Positions 24,664-32,134 of a stretch of DNA of 36,646 nt are shown in pieces. Source of the DNA: VRUE01 sp035260485 (GTDB lineage Bacteria; Actinomycetota; Thermoleophilia; Solirubrobacterales; 70-9). Location of the stretch: assembly GCA_035260485.1 (NCBI GenBank), contig DATFVC010000077.1, positions 1-36,646 of the forward strand. The letters are read 5' to 3'. Position 1 is the stretch's first letter, and each line of letters begins with the position of its first letter. Below the pieces are notes generated by a model, which had not been told where the DNA came from, did not search any database, and saw only the letters and a program-made list of their open reading frames with translations. The translations under genes and the position numbers were made by a program.

Positions 24664-25341
24664 ATGGACATTAAGCTGAAAGCACTCGGCCCCGGTGTCA
24701 TTACCGCACTGGCCGCTGGGGCCACCGGGGGGATTAACGCCTCGGCGGAATCGCAGGCCACCGGGCACTTTACTTGCGAAGTGTCACCGTGCACGATCAG
24801 AGTATCAGAGGCGCTTGGCACGAGTCATCGGCTTGAGCTGTCAATTGCGGGTCTCACCGGGATCGTCTGCGACGAAGCGTCTTACAAAGGACCGGTGGCG
24901 ACGACAGTAACCGACATTACGCTGACGCCCACCTACGCCGAATGCCATACAACAGGCAGCACCACCAATGTGCCGATTGACGTGAATGGCTGCACCTACA
25001 CAGTCACACAGCCAAACAAAGAATCGGCAAAAACAGAACACACAGTCGATTTGGTATGTCCAAGTGGCAAAAACCTTGTTGTCACACATCCCGAATGCGA
25101 AATTGTAATCCCCCCGATCACCGGATTGAAGGGCTTTGGATACACGACAATCATCGACAATAACAAACACGCAATCACACTGACGTCCAGCGTAGAAGGA
25201 CTCCCCGCCGAGTTCCAAAAAGGGATTTGCACCCTGCTCGGCACATTCCACGTTGGTAAGCTGATCGGCTCGGCAACAGTACGCGGATTCGACCAACTGG
25301 GCCACCAGGTCGGCATCACAGCGACAGGCTCGATCAACTAA
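24664..25341 (+). CDS. Exported protein of unknown function, low-GC cargo gene
   Basis: A 225-residue protein with a clear RBS (AGGAAGAGGAG directly before ATG 24664). The first 28 residues (KLKALGPGVITALAAGATGG, then NASA) resemble a signal peptide, although the first positive charge is weak. The mature part has seven or so cysteines and beta-strand patterns (FTCEVSPCTIRVSEA, GIVCDEASYKGP, PTYAECHTTGS, VNGCTYTVTQPN, VDLVCPSGK), suggesting a disulphide-bonded beta fold; it ends VRGFDQLGHQVGITATGSIN. Base composition is clearly lower in GC than the chromosome around it, a sign of transfer. The family looks like cysteine-bearing exported proteins of Thermoleophilia, but this is memory, not a search. 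Confidence 0.75.
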   Translation: MDIKLKALGPGVITALAAGATGGINASAESQATGHFTCEVSPCTIRVSEALGTSHRLELSIAGLTGIVCDEASYKGPVATTVTDITLTPTYAECHTTGSTTNVPIDVNGCTYTVTQPNKESAKTEHTVDLVCPSGKNLVVTHPECEIVIPPITGLKGFGYTTIIDNNKHAITLTSSVEGLPAEFQKGICTLLGTFHVGKLIGSATVRGFDQLGHQVGITATGSIN

Positions 25342-25370
25342 CAGATCGTCCCTCAGCGTTGTGCTGGACC

Positions 25371-25394
25371 AGGGCCGGGAGCAATCCCGGCCCT
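25371..25394 (+). terminator. Terminator-like hairpin after the exported protein
   Basis: AGGGCCGGGA (25371-25380), loop GCAA, TCCCGGCCCT (25385-25394), then a T- and G-rich stretch. The 10-bp GC-rich stem 30 bp after the stop is a strong terminator stem although the U-run is poor. Confidence 0.7.
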
Positions 25395-26280
25395 TGGTTG
25401 TGGTGCCACTGTGATCGTATCGTTGTTCATCCGCCTCCTAGGAGTCTGGGGTCGAAGCTCAAGATCCAAGCGGTCACCGGATGAACCCACACTGCGGACA
25501 TGAAACTGCCCGTAGGCCGATGTGCCCGACTAGGTAGGTCCATCTCCTCGGCTCAATCGGTCGCCGTGCGTGGTCATTCAACCCGACCAGCTCTCGCGAG
25601 CATCCCTCTACATCTGCCTCCACGAGCGTTTCGCGCTGGGGGATTGCGGCCCTTAGCTAGCCGGGATCGCTCATCGGGCGAGCCCAATTGTTCTGCGCCT
25701 GCCCCGGCGCCAATTGTCCGCGGTTCGCCCACCCTCGCGACTGAAGCGAGGGCGATAGCCAGTCCTTGAGCTGACGTGATTGCCTCGTATCCCAGGTTAC
25801 ATGATCCTAAAACTGGGTAAGGGCTTCGGGTAGTCGGAGTTGAACGCTCTCGAAACCGCTCCACAAGTTCTCGGAGGCGCAGTGAGCGATGTAGCGGCAA
25901 CGAGAGAGGGGTCCACTCTCGCCGCTCGATGCCCCGTTGTAGTGATGGACCCAACTCGTGCCTCCACGATCGCCCCGGACGACGCCGCGGTGCTCTTGCA
26001 GAGCTTCGTCTGCGCGGGCTCTGCGCGTTCAGCTGCCGCTCGGCCGACGAGATAGAGGACGCTATGCCTGCAAGAGCTTCTTGGACGAAGCGGAGGGGAT
26101 AACGGAGCCGGGCAAGGTCTATGCCTGGTGCGAACCGCAGCCCACCGGGCGCTCAACCGTGCGGCGCAGCATCAGGCGCGTGAATTCGCCGTCGATCCGC
26201 TCGCGGGTGGACTGGATGAGAGCGCTTCCGAGGATCCGGGTCCCGAGCAAGAGCTAATCGCCCAGGAGGACAAGGGTGAG
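25395..26280. other. Island interior without recognisable genes
   Basis: About 0.9 kb with only short, mutually overlapping open frames on both strands, none with a recognisable domain or convincing start. I see no RNA gene and no repeat worth naming. It is probably decayed cargo of the tRNA-His element. Confidence 0.5.
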
Positions 26281-26391
26281 ATGGTGGTCAGACCCAGAGG
26301 CCAGGTGCTCGAGCGGCGCTGGAAAAGCGGACGCGGCTATGCGATCAGGTTCTACGCTTACGGGCCTTCGGGTTATGAGCACGGCCCATGA
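26281..26391 (+). pseudogene. N-terminal stub of a tyrosine-type integrase (tentative)
   Basis: ATG 26281, with AAGGGTGAG just upstream as RBS, encodes 36 residues: V-R-P-R-G-Q-V-L-E-R-R-W-K-S-G-R-G-Y-A-I then RFYAYG and an early stop. The pattern G-x-V-x-x-R-x-x-x-x-G-x-x-Y-x-x-R-F-x-A-Y-G is the arm-binding N-terminus of many actinobacterial phage integrases, where the next residues would be RRYVTLG. Here the frame ends within eight codons. Placement 400 bp inside the right attachment copy fits the usual integrase position. The evidence is a short match only. Confidence 0.5.
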
Positions 26392-26625
26392 GGTCGGCGG
26401 GGCTACCTGGAGCGCGTCCTAAAAGCCGTATGTCAGGTAGTGTTGCCGGGTCGCGGGTTTCCCGAGTGTGGTGCCTGAACGATGGCATGGTGATCTCGGG
26501 CTTAAGCTGGATCGCGTGCTGTGCAAGGAAGCACCAGCGGCCGGCTCAGTCGAGCGACGTAGACTTTTGGCGACTGCGACCTGAGCCCGGGCGGCTGGCT
26601 CATGCGGTTGGAGATGGTCGGGCGG

Positions 26626-26657
26626 TTCCAGGCACTTTCGCCAGAAGTGCCCGAATC
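26626..26657. repeat. Diverged hairpin in the island, right copy
   Basis: GGCACTT (26631-26637) pairs with AAGTGCC (26645-26651). The surrounding bases (TTCCAGGCACTT...AAGTGCCCGAATCG) match the left-end hairpin at 23778-23807 (TTCAGGCACTC...GAGTGCCTGAATCG) with several changes. Confidence 0.45.
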
Positions 26658-26776
26658 GCCGCATATCCCCGCATATCGGCGCACTTCTGCACAGAAACGA
26701 GCTGTACGGCTTTGAGTTGAAAATCCCTGCAATTCTTGGACAGAGTGGACGTTAGCGCGCAGTCCAAGCTACCCGA

Positions 26777-26818
26777 TTGTGGTCCAGGCGGTCGCCGGTT
26801 CGAATCCGGCGTCCACCC
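26777..26818 (+). repeat. Right attachment-site copy (partial tRNA-His)
   Basis: TTGTGGTCC to CCGG (26777-26809) is identical to 23318-23350 in tRNA-His, then CGTCCACCC follows without the T found in the tRNA. The 5' half of a tRNA is absent, so this is not a tRNA gene. It marks the distal end of the element. Confidence 0.85.
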
Positions 26819-26938
26819 TTTGTGAAGTACCTGAAAAGCGGCAATTCCGCCTCGGCGGCGGGCGAACCAACGCCGGCGATCTTCCGCTTCTACGTGGTGA
26901 GGGTTCGACCCAAGCCCCGCCGCATCGCTACGGCCACG

Positions 26939-27754
26939 TTAGAAATGCCTTTGCCGCGGCGCGGTTGGAGCCCCGCCCAGTCGGCGAATCGCGCCGGTGC
27001 TCCGGGTAAGAAGGGACGGAGAGGGCTTCCCGGGCGGCAGCTCGACGACGAATGCCGTGCTTCCGCGAAGGCGCCGGTCCTGCCAGCTGGCGGCGCTGCC
27101 CGGATAGCGCCTCAGGCGGGTCGGCGGAAGGCCCACGATTCGAGCGAAGCGGCGCTCGACGCGAATGTCTCCACCCGATTCGTCGACGACCCCAAGCGGC
27201 TGGTGGAACCAGATCGTGATCCGCGGGCGGATTCGCAAGATCAGAGCGCGAGCGAGGCGCGATTCGGGCTCGGAGAGCGCCCGGGGGCCCGAGTACTGCA
27301 AACCGCCCCGATGTTCGAGGTGGCGCCAGCGCCAGGGAAAGTTCCGATTCAGGTCGACCCCGTGGGCATTCTGTCGGGTGCTTGCCGCGACGCCGTCGGG
27401 ATTTAGATCTCGAATGACCCAGAGCAGCGATTGCCGCGGAGGGGCGCTGGATTCGAGGTCTCGTGCTATCGCGATCCCCGCGGTCTCGTTGCCGTGGATC
27501 GCTCCCACCACCAGCAGTTTGCGCGGGGCATCGGGATCGCCCAGCGCGACCGCAAAGATGGGACGTCCGTGGACCGATCGACCCAAAGCCACTCGCCGGT
27601 GGACCAGAGCGTCGACACCTGGACCAGGGCCACGCTGTGCCGTCAGCCGCCGCTCGGGGGACGCGCTCGCCCAGAGCAGAGCCCCAACGCCGGCAAGCGC
27701 CGCGAGCGTCACGACGAAGGCGAATCTGACCTTTCTCCCGGCGCCGTCGCTCAT
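26939..27754 (-). CDS. M14-family zinc carboxypeptidase-like protein, membrane-anchored or secreted
   Basis: About 271 residues. An N-terminal hydrophobic segment (VRFAFVVTLAALAGVGALLW) acts as signal or anchor. The M14 zinc site is visible: GAIHGNETAG gives H-x-x-E, and the third His is probably in TIWFHQPLGVVD. NPDGV and GVDLNRNFPW fit the substrate-binding Asn-Arg of the family, and STAFVVELP offers the catalytic Glu. It resembles murein tripeptide amidase-like (MpaA-type) enzymes acting on cell-wall peptides. ATG 27754 has GGGG four bases upstream; an ATG at 27781 is the alternative. Confidence 0.85.
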   Translation of the reverse strand: MSDGAGRKVRFAFVVTLAALAGVGALLWASASPERRLTAQRGPGPGVDALVHRRVALGRSVHGRPIFAVALGDPDAPRKLLVVGAIHGNETAGIAIARDLESSAPPRQSLLWVIRDLNPDGVAASTRQNAHGVDLNRNFPWRWRHLEHRGGLQYSGPRALSEPESRLARALILRIRPRITIWFHQPLGVVDESGGDIRVERRFARIVGLPPTRLRRYPGSAASWQDRRLRGSTAFVVELPPGKPSPSLLTRSTGAIRRLGGAPTAPRQRHF

Positions 27755-28008
27755 TCGCCCCGCAGGGACGAGTTCGATCATCGAAGGGGTCTAGAGGACC
27801 GCGATGAAAGTCAGATGAAGGCCATCTCGGATACTCCCTCTACGACTCGTCGGGGGCGGTCCGCCTCCATTGGAACCGAGACAGATTCGTAACCCAGACC
27901 CGGTGATGTCCTGGTCTTTGGCTGCGACCCCGAGCGAGCCGAACGTCCTGGACAGGGTGGGTGAGGTCGCAGGCAGGTCCGGCGAGCATCCTCACCCTGG
28001 TCTTCTAA
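27755..28008. other. Intergenic stretch with a possible dead coding stub
   Basis: About 250 bp without a real gene. On the plus strand 27803-27900 one frame reads G-H-L-G-Y-S-L-Y-D-S-S-G-A-V-R-L-H-W-N-R and then DRFVTQTR before a stop, protein-like but with no start or recognisable family. Confidence 0.3.
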
Positions 28009-28728
28009 TTAGCTTTCGTCTTCCGGCTCTTGCCCTGGTGCATCTTCGCTTGCCTTATCGGGAATCGTCAGATCAACGAGTTCCTTTGCGTCGATCGGCA
28101 GGCCCACCTTTCGCTTCTTGACTGCCGACGGATAGCCAAGCATTGACACAGTGCATGAAATTCCCTCCGCGTTGTCGGCGATCAGCCGTTCTGCGCTGTC
28201 CTCGTGAACCTTCAGCACTGCTTCCATTGCCCGTAGGAGTATGGCCGTGAGTTCCCTCCAGCCTTGCCCATCCACGATCACCGGCGACCAGCTCATATGC
28301 GCTCCCTCAAGCGAGTCATAGACCTCCTCGGAGATCGCCGTCGCGGCGTCTACCAGCAAGTTCTGAAACAGAGAAGCCCGAAGGCCCGCCTTTACCGGGT
28401 CGGCCACCTTTGGCCACTCAGATGGGTCCAAATATGCGCGAGCGGTCGCTTCGTAAAACACCTCGGTCGCTCCGCGTCGTCCTCGTTCGCCGACTCGCTT
28501 GATGAGCTTGGCTTTTCTCAGCACATCCATCTCGTAGCTCACCTGCCAGTAGTCGATGCCGAGTTCCTCTGAGAGTCCGACCGCGCTGCCTTTACGTTCA
28601 CCGAGAATTGCAAGTACCTGATTGCGCAAAGCGTTCGCCATTGCCTTGATGAGGGCTTCGTCGATCTGCTTTCTCGCCTGGGCCAGCTCGCCCCGCTTCC
28701 TCATGCCGCGCCATTCCGAAGGTCCCAT
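28009..28728 (-). CDS. ArsR-like winged-helix transcriptional regulator
   Basis: A 239-residue protein. A winged helix-turn-helix occupies about residues 28-90: A-L-I-K-A-M-A-N-A-L-R-N-Q-V-L-A-I-L-G then SEELGIDYWQVSYEMDVLRK (recognition helix) and a basic wing ending V-F-Y-E-A. The C-terminal 130 residues form a separate helical domain (GLRASLFQNLLVDAATA, SWSPVIVDGQGW, LKVHEDSAERL), shared with the divergent paralogue at 29271. The RBS AAGGAG is seven bases before the ATG. No ligand site (such as a Cys cluster) is evident, so the signal is unknown. It probably binds the shared AT-rich interval. Confidence 0.85.
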   Translation of the reverse strand: MGPSEWRGMRKRGELAQARKQIDEALIKAMANALRNQVLAILGERKGSAVGLSEELGIDYWQVSYEMDVLRKAKLIKRVGERGRRGATEVFYEATARAYLDPSEWPKVADPVKAGLRASLFQNLLVDAATAISEEVYDSLEGAHMSWSPVIVDGQGWRELTAILLRAMEAVLKVHEDSAERLIADNAEGISCTVSMLGYPSAVKKRKVGLPIDAKELVDLTIPDKASEDAPGQEPEDES

Positions 28729-29270
28729 CGAGAGTCTCCTTGTCGCTTTTTTGGTACCGCAGAGGCACTCTAGTCGATTTCCGCTGATTTTTTGCCGCTT
28801 ATTTGCAGCGCTTTCTTGGAAATTCTTCTTTTGCCTGCAACCCTTCTTATACTCGAAACTTTCTTAGCATAGATCGGGGGCCGCCTGCCTGCGGCCATCT
28901 CTGAGCTTGGGGAGGGAGGTGTTCCTTTTGAAGGTCAATCTTCACGACCGCGTGTCTCCGTTTGCATCGGTTCACAAGAACGGCTGATCCATCTGAGCGA
29001 GCCGGTCCCGGCCGCGAGCCGGTCCCGGCTTGCTCCGCTCTCCTGCCCGTCAAGCTTTCCCGTGGCGACCCCATTGAAGGGCGAAAATTGTGGAATTAAT
29101 GACGATGAAAATCGCCGCTGAATGACTAATGCTTGTCCTAGCACTCAGGATGGCAAAACTGCTCGACCCCGTTGCACCTCCCATGGACGGGGCCAAGCGG
29201 ACCGGATTCCCTGGGCGGCGGGCCGCGTGGCCGCCTGCCCAGGGCTCGGCACAGAGGAGGCAGGCTCCGA
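28729..29270. promoter_or_regulatory. AT-rich divergent control region between two paralogous regulators
   Basis: 540 bp without a gene between divergent start codons. The left part (28740-28870) is rich in T-runs on the plus strand and holds a TATAAG on the minus strand as a -10 candidate for the minus-strand regulator. The right part has a tandem 17-bp-period repeat (28997-29029) and ends in GAGGAGG, an excellent RBS for the plus-strand regulator. AAAATTGTGGAATTAATGACGA (within 29082-29110) is another AT-rich patch. Confidence 0.5.
28997..29029. repeat. Tandem direct repeat, two copies of a 16-bp unit
   Basis: GCGAGCCGGTCCCGGC occurs at 28997-29012 and again at 29014-29029, one base apart. 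Each unit contains the dyad GCCGG-TC-CCGGC, so two operator-like sites stand on nearly the same face of the helix, about 240 bp upstream of the plus-strand regulator. Confidence 0.6.
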
Positions 29271-29981
29271 ATGGCGCGCAAGAAGGCAAGCGGCAAGAAA
29301 GGGAGCAAATCCGCAAAAGGGAGAGCGGGCGAGAAGGCAGGGAAACCGGGCAAAAGGGGGCCGAAACGACCCTCAATTGATCTGGTCAACTACAGGCGGA
29401 TGCACGCGCTGTCAAAGGAGGAACGCGTCCGAATCTTCGCGATTCTCTGCGAACGCATCGCCAGCCCGAAAGAAATATCCGAGGAGCTGGATGAAGGGCT
29501 GAGCCACGTCAGCTACCACGTAAGCGTGCTGCGGGAATGCCGTCTGATCGTGGAGGATCACAAGGTTCCACGTCGCGGGGCGATCGAGCACTTCTACAGG
29601 GCAGCGGCGCCGACGTTGATCCCGCCCAACGCCTGGGACCACCTTCCGCCAGCCGTGCGGAGAGGTATCTCGGTGAGCATCCTGCAGGAATTCTTCGACG
29701 ATGCGTCAGCCTCGATGGAGGCGGGGGTCTTCGATGAGTCGCCCGGAGAGCTGAGCTGGACCCCTCTCATCCTCGACGCCCTCGGCGTGGAGGAATTCGG
29801 GCAGCTCGCGCGAGACTTCCTTCAGTCCGTCTTGGAGTTACAGGCCAACGCAAGCAACCGACTGCCAAGGGGGAACGACAAGGCGACGAACGCAACCTCG
29901 GCGACCGTCTTCTTGGCGTGCTTCTTGTCGACCAGAAGTCCCGAGGACGGCAAGAAAGCCTCAGCGGCAAAGAGGCGTTAG
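29271..29981 (+). CDS. ArsR-like winged-helix regulator, paralogue of the divergent gene
   Basis: About 236 residues. ATG 29271 follows GAGGAGG by nine bases; an earlier open frame from 29172 has no RBS. The first 40 residues are extremely basic (Lys/Arg/Gly rich), like a histone-like tail, then the winged helix starts: E-E-R-V-R-I-F-A-I-L-C-E-R-I and SEELDEGLSHVSYHVSVLRE with a wing ending E-H-F-Y-R. The C-terminal domain matches the paralogue: GISVSILQEFFDDASAS, LSWTPLILDALGV, LELQANASNRL. The basic tail is specific to this copy and may add non-specific DNA binding. Confidence 0.85.
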   Translation: MARKKASGKKGSKSAKGRAGEKAGKPGKRGPKRPSIDLVNYRRMHALSKEERVRIFAILCERIASPKEISEELDEGLSHVSYHVSVLRECRLIVEDHKVPRRGAIEHFYRAAAPTLIPPNAWDHLPPAVRRGISVSILQEFFDDASASMEAGVFDESPGELSWTPLILDALGVEEFGQLARDFLQSVLELQANASNRLPRGNDKATNATSATVFLACFLSTRSPEDGKKASAAKRR

Positions 29982-30081
29982 CGCCTCATGTCGTTTGATG
30001 TCGGCTTTTACCCCGGCGAATTCGAGTTCCGGGATCTGGACGATGTGCCGGTCGAGTAGCAGGTCGCCACAAGAGCTGGAC

Positions 30082-30306
30082 TTGCAGGTCGAAAACGTGG
30101 TTCTCCTGCAGATCGCCACCCTCCACCCGGACCATCTGACACCTGAGGAGCTGATCGTGAGGTTGGAGGACCCGAGCGATACAGGTCGTGCTGCGATCCT
30201 GAACGCAATCGGAGCACTCAAGCGCTCCGGCCTGGTTCGGCTGACTGGGGAGGTCGTAGAGCCGACGTACGCCGCCGTCCGCGCCGTCGAAATTCTCCAG
30301 CCCTGA
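30082..30306 (+). CDS. Small winged-helix-like protein
   Basis: About 74 residues from TTG 30082, which has AAGAG at the right distance upstream. The sequence V-V-L-L-Q-I-A-T-L-H-P then LTPEELIVRLEDPSDTGRA, ILNAIGALKRSGLVRLTGE and VEPTYAAVRAVEIL has the helix order of a winged HTH of about 70 residues, with the wing strand at R-L-T-G-E-V-V-E-P-T. Such single-domain proteins are common in actinobacteria near other regulators. It is the third HTH protein in 2.3 kb. The longer reading from 29995 has an unlikely N-terminus. Confidence 0.65.
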   Translation: MQVENVVLLQIATLHPDHLTPEELIVRLEDPSDTGRAAILNAIGALKRSGLVRLTGEVVEPTYAAVRAVEILQP

Positions 30307-30414
30307 CCTACCCACCGCTCGGCGCCCTGGGGATCGATCCCGCAGATCGCAGCGGCGCCTGGCGCACGGAGCTGCGTAATGGCCTGGCTGACGAGGCCCT
30401 GCGGCCAGCCTGGG

Positions 30415-31023
30415 TTAAAAGTCAGCCGCGACGAGCCGGTGCAAGCGATGGAGGAGCAGTGGCAGGAGTGAGAGCGCGAGGATGCCCAGCGTGATCGCCA
30501 GCGCATGGCGGTTTACGTCGAGCAGGCCGCCCAGCGCATAGCCGGTGAGCGAAACGGTGACGGCCCAGAGGATCCCGCCGAGCAGGTTGAACACGCTGAA
30601 CGTCTTCGCGGGCATCATCGCGATCCCCGCCACGGGGCTGGCGAGCGTGCGCACGAAGGGGACAAAGCGGGCGATTACGATCGTGCGCGCTCCGAAGCGG
30701 GCGAAGTATTGGCGCGTGCGCTCGAGCTGGCGCCGCTTGAAGATGCGGCCGTCGGGACGTTCGAGCAGAGGTGCGCCCATGAGCCGACCGAGGAGATAGC
30801 CGACCTGGCCCCCGACGACGGCGCCCAGCGCCGCGGCGGCGATCACGAGCCCCAGTTGCGGATGGGGCGCACCGGCATGGCCGACGTGGCTGTAGGCGCC
30901 GGCGAGGATCGTCAGCGTCTCACCGGGAAGGACCAGGCCGAGCACCAGCCCCGTCTCGAGGAAGAGGATGACGGCCAAGCCAACTACCCCGTAGACCGCC
31001 AACAGGTGTGGAGCGCTCAGCAT
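30415..31023 (-). CDS. DedA/SNARE-associated family membrane protein
   Basis: About 202 residues. DedA hallmarks are E-T-G-L-V-L-G-L-V-L-P-G-E-T near the start, a re-entrant style loop, Y-F-A-R-F-G-A-R-T-I-V-I-A-R-F-V-P-F-V-R with its conserved arginines, and A-G-I-A-M-M-P. Five to six hydrophobic segments. Family members act in lipid (undecaprenyl or phosphatidylethanolamine type) flipping and membrane homeostasis. The ATG at 31023 overlaps nothing; the open frame extends much further upstream but there it only shadows the VOC gene. The VOC stop is 8 bp upstream, so they form an operon. Confidence 0.9.
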   Translation of the reverse strand: MLSAPHLLAVYGVVGLAVILFLETGLVLGLVLPGETLTILAGAYSHVGHAGAPHPQLGLVIAAAALGAVVGGQVGYLLGRLMGAPLLERPDGRIFKRRQLERTRQYFARFGARTIVIARFVPFVRTLASPVAGIAMMPAKTFSVFNLLGGILWAVTVSLTGYALGGLLDVNRHALAITLGILALSLLPLLLHRLHRLVAADF

Positions 31024-31031
31024 GCCGCCTA

Positions 31032-31514
31032 TCAGGTCGCCGGGGCGTCGGCTGCGCTGCGCAACGCGGCGATGTCGATCTTGCCCATCCCAAGCATCGC
31101 CTTCATCGCGCGTTCGGCGCGCACCTGATCCGGATCGGCGAACAACTCTTCCATCCCGGTCGGGACGACCTGCCAGGAGAGGCCGTAGCGGTCCTTGAGC
31201 CAGCCGCACTGTCCTTCCTCCCCGCCCTCTGACAATCGTCCCCAGTAGCAGTCGATCTCGTCCTGGGTCTCGCATTCGATCTCGAAGGAAACTGCCTCGT
31301 CGAACGTGAACTGGGGGCCGCCGTTGATGCCGATGAACCGCTGACCGTCCAGCTCGAACTCGACGGTCATCACCGTGCCGGCAGGTCGTGGCCCGGCCTC
31401 GGTGTAGTGGGCGACGTTCACGATCCGCGAGTTCTTGAACACCGAGGTGTAGAACCCAGCGGCCTCCTCGGCCTCGGTGTCGAACCACAGGTTCGGGATG
31501 ATCTTCTGTTGCAT
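31032..31514 (-). CDS. VOC family protein (PhnB/3-demethylubiquinone methyltransferase-like)
   Basis: A 160-residue glyoxalase-fold protein: MQQKIIPNLWFDTEAEEAA followed by FYTSVFKNSRIVNVAHY is the diagnostic opening of the PhnB-like group, and FIGINGGPQFTFDEAVSFE and CGWLKDRYGLSWQVVP complete it. It probably forms dimers with a metal or small-ligand site; no function is known for most members. It is the first gene of a two-gene unit with the DedA gene. Confidence 0.92.
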   Translation of the reverse strand: MQQKIIPNLWFDTEAEEAAGFYTSVFKNSRIVNVAHYTEAGPRPAGTVMTVEFELDGQRFIGINGGPQFTFDEAVSFEIECETQDEIDCYWGRLSEGGEEGQCGWLKDRYGLSWQVVPTGMEELFADPDQVRAERAMKAMLGMGKIDIAALRSAADAPAT

Positions 31515-31732
31515 GGCGTGCCTCCTCTCGTGCGGCGGGAACGGATCTCCGCGACGGATTACCGCACCTTAGACCCATGTGTCAGGTATCGCGCCGAGCG
31601 ACTGGAGCAAGCACCACCATCGGCAGGTCGCGTCGTGCGTGGGCGCGAGAGTCGGCGGCGACGGGACCCGGCGAAGATGACCGTCGGGTTCACCCCCCAG
31701 GCACAAGCCTCCTCCCGCCCTGGCCTGCCAAG

Positions 31733-32134
31733 ATGTCAGCCGTGGGCTTCGACCAGTACCACGAGCCGGCAGACGAGCTTCCGCAGGCGACCCGGACCTT
31801 CGCCAGGCTCTGCGCCTCGCTGACCGAGGAGGCGGAGGCGATCGGCTGGTACGAGCAGCGCATGGCAGTCGAGTCCGACGGCGAGGCGCGGGCGATCATG
31901 CACGACGCCCAAGGCGAGGAGTTCAAGCACTTCTGCATGGATCTGGAGTTCCTGCTGCGCCGCACGCCGCTCTGGCGCGAGATCGCGCAGGGGATCCTCT
32001 TCCAGGAGGGCGACATCGTCGAGCACGGCGAGGAGGCCGAGGAGGAGGCGACCGAGGATGCGGCGTCGCGCGGCGAGCCGCTCGCCGGCGGCGAGTCGCT
32101 CGGCATCGGCAGCCTGCGGGGGAGCGGCGCGTGA
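31733..32134 (+). CDS. Encapsulated ferritin-like protein (EncFtn) with cargo-loading peptide
   Basis: A 133-residue protein. Helix 1 carries L-T-E-E-A-E-A-I-G-W-Y-E-Q-R (Glu32, Glu33, Glu35, Trp39, Tyr40) and helix 2 D-A-Q-G-E-E-F-K-H-F (Glu62, Glu63, His66), the ferroxidase residues of EncFtn. YHEPADELP at residues 9-17 is also typical. After an acidic linker (about residues 92-120) the end reads E-S-L-G-I-G-S-L-R-G, a good match to the LTVGSLRR-like peptide that docks cargo inside encapsulin shells. It oxidises Fe(II) for mineral storage inside the compartment. The encapsulin gene starts within its stop codon region (GTGA overlap). Confidence 0.93.
   Translation: MSAVGFDQYHEPADELPQATRTFARLCASLTEEAEAIGWYEQRMAVESDGEARAIMHDAQGEEFKHFCMDLEFLLRRTPLWREIAQGILFQEGDIVEHGEEAEEEATEDAASRGEPLAGGESLGIGSLRGSGA

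Larger units (their letters stand above)
23360..26818. mobile_element. Decayed integrated element at tRNA-His
   Basis: The 3.4 kb between tRNA-His and the partial copy of its 3' end has the hallmarks of a degraded genomic island: direct-repeat ends, a piece of a likely tyrosine integrase close to the right end, fragments of a VapC-like toxin and an IS66-type transposase, a broken secreted-protein gene, low coding density and one intact lower-GC gene. No intact integrase or excisionase is left, so the element cannot move by itself. The exact left boundary depends on where the crossover in the tRNA took place. Confidence 0.75.

Noticed and set aside
25574..25954. Minus-strand 126-residue frame in the island
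   Set aside because: No domain, no convincing start and overlap with equal-sized frames on the other strand; probably chance in decayed DNA.
26777..26818. A second tRNA-His gene
   Set aside because: Only the anticodon loop to the 3' end is present; no D arm or 5' acceptor strand precedes it. Treated as an attachment-site copy.
23286..26818. CRISPR array or prophage structural genes in the island
   Set aside because: No regularly spaced repeats and no capsid, tail or terminase-like proteins were seen.
27803..27900. Plus-strand stub reading G-H-L-G-Y-S-L-Y-D-S-S-G
   Set aside because: No start codon, no RBS and no family; kept only as a note in the intergenic entry.
28997..29029. Tandem repeat as the start of a longer satellite array
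   Set aside because: Only two copies are present.
29988..30059. Twenty-three-codon frame M-S-F-D-V-G-F-Y-P-G-E-F-E-F-R directly after the plus-strand regulator
   Set aside because: The residues look protein-like, but there is no RBS, the frame is very short and its start lies next to the hairpin GAGGCG-TTAG-CGCCTC of the preceding stop; insufficient for a gene call.
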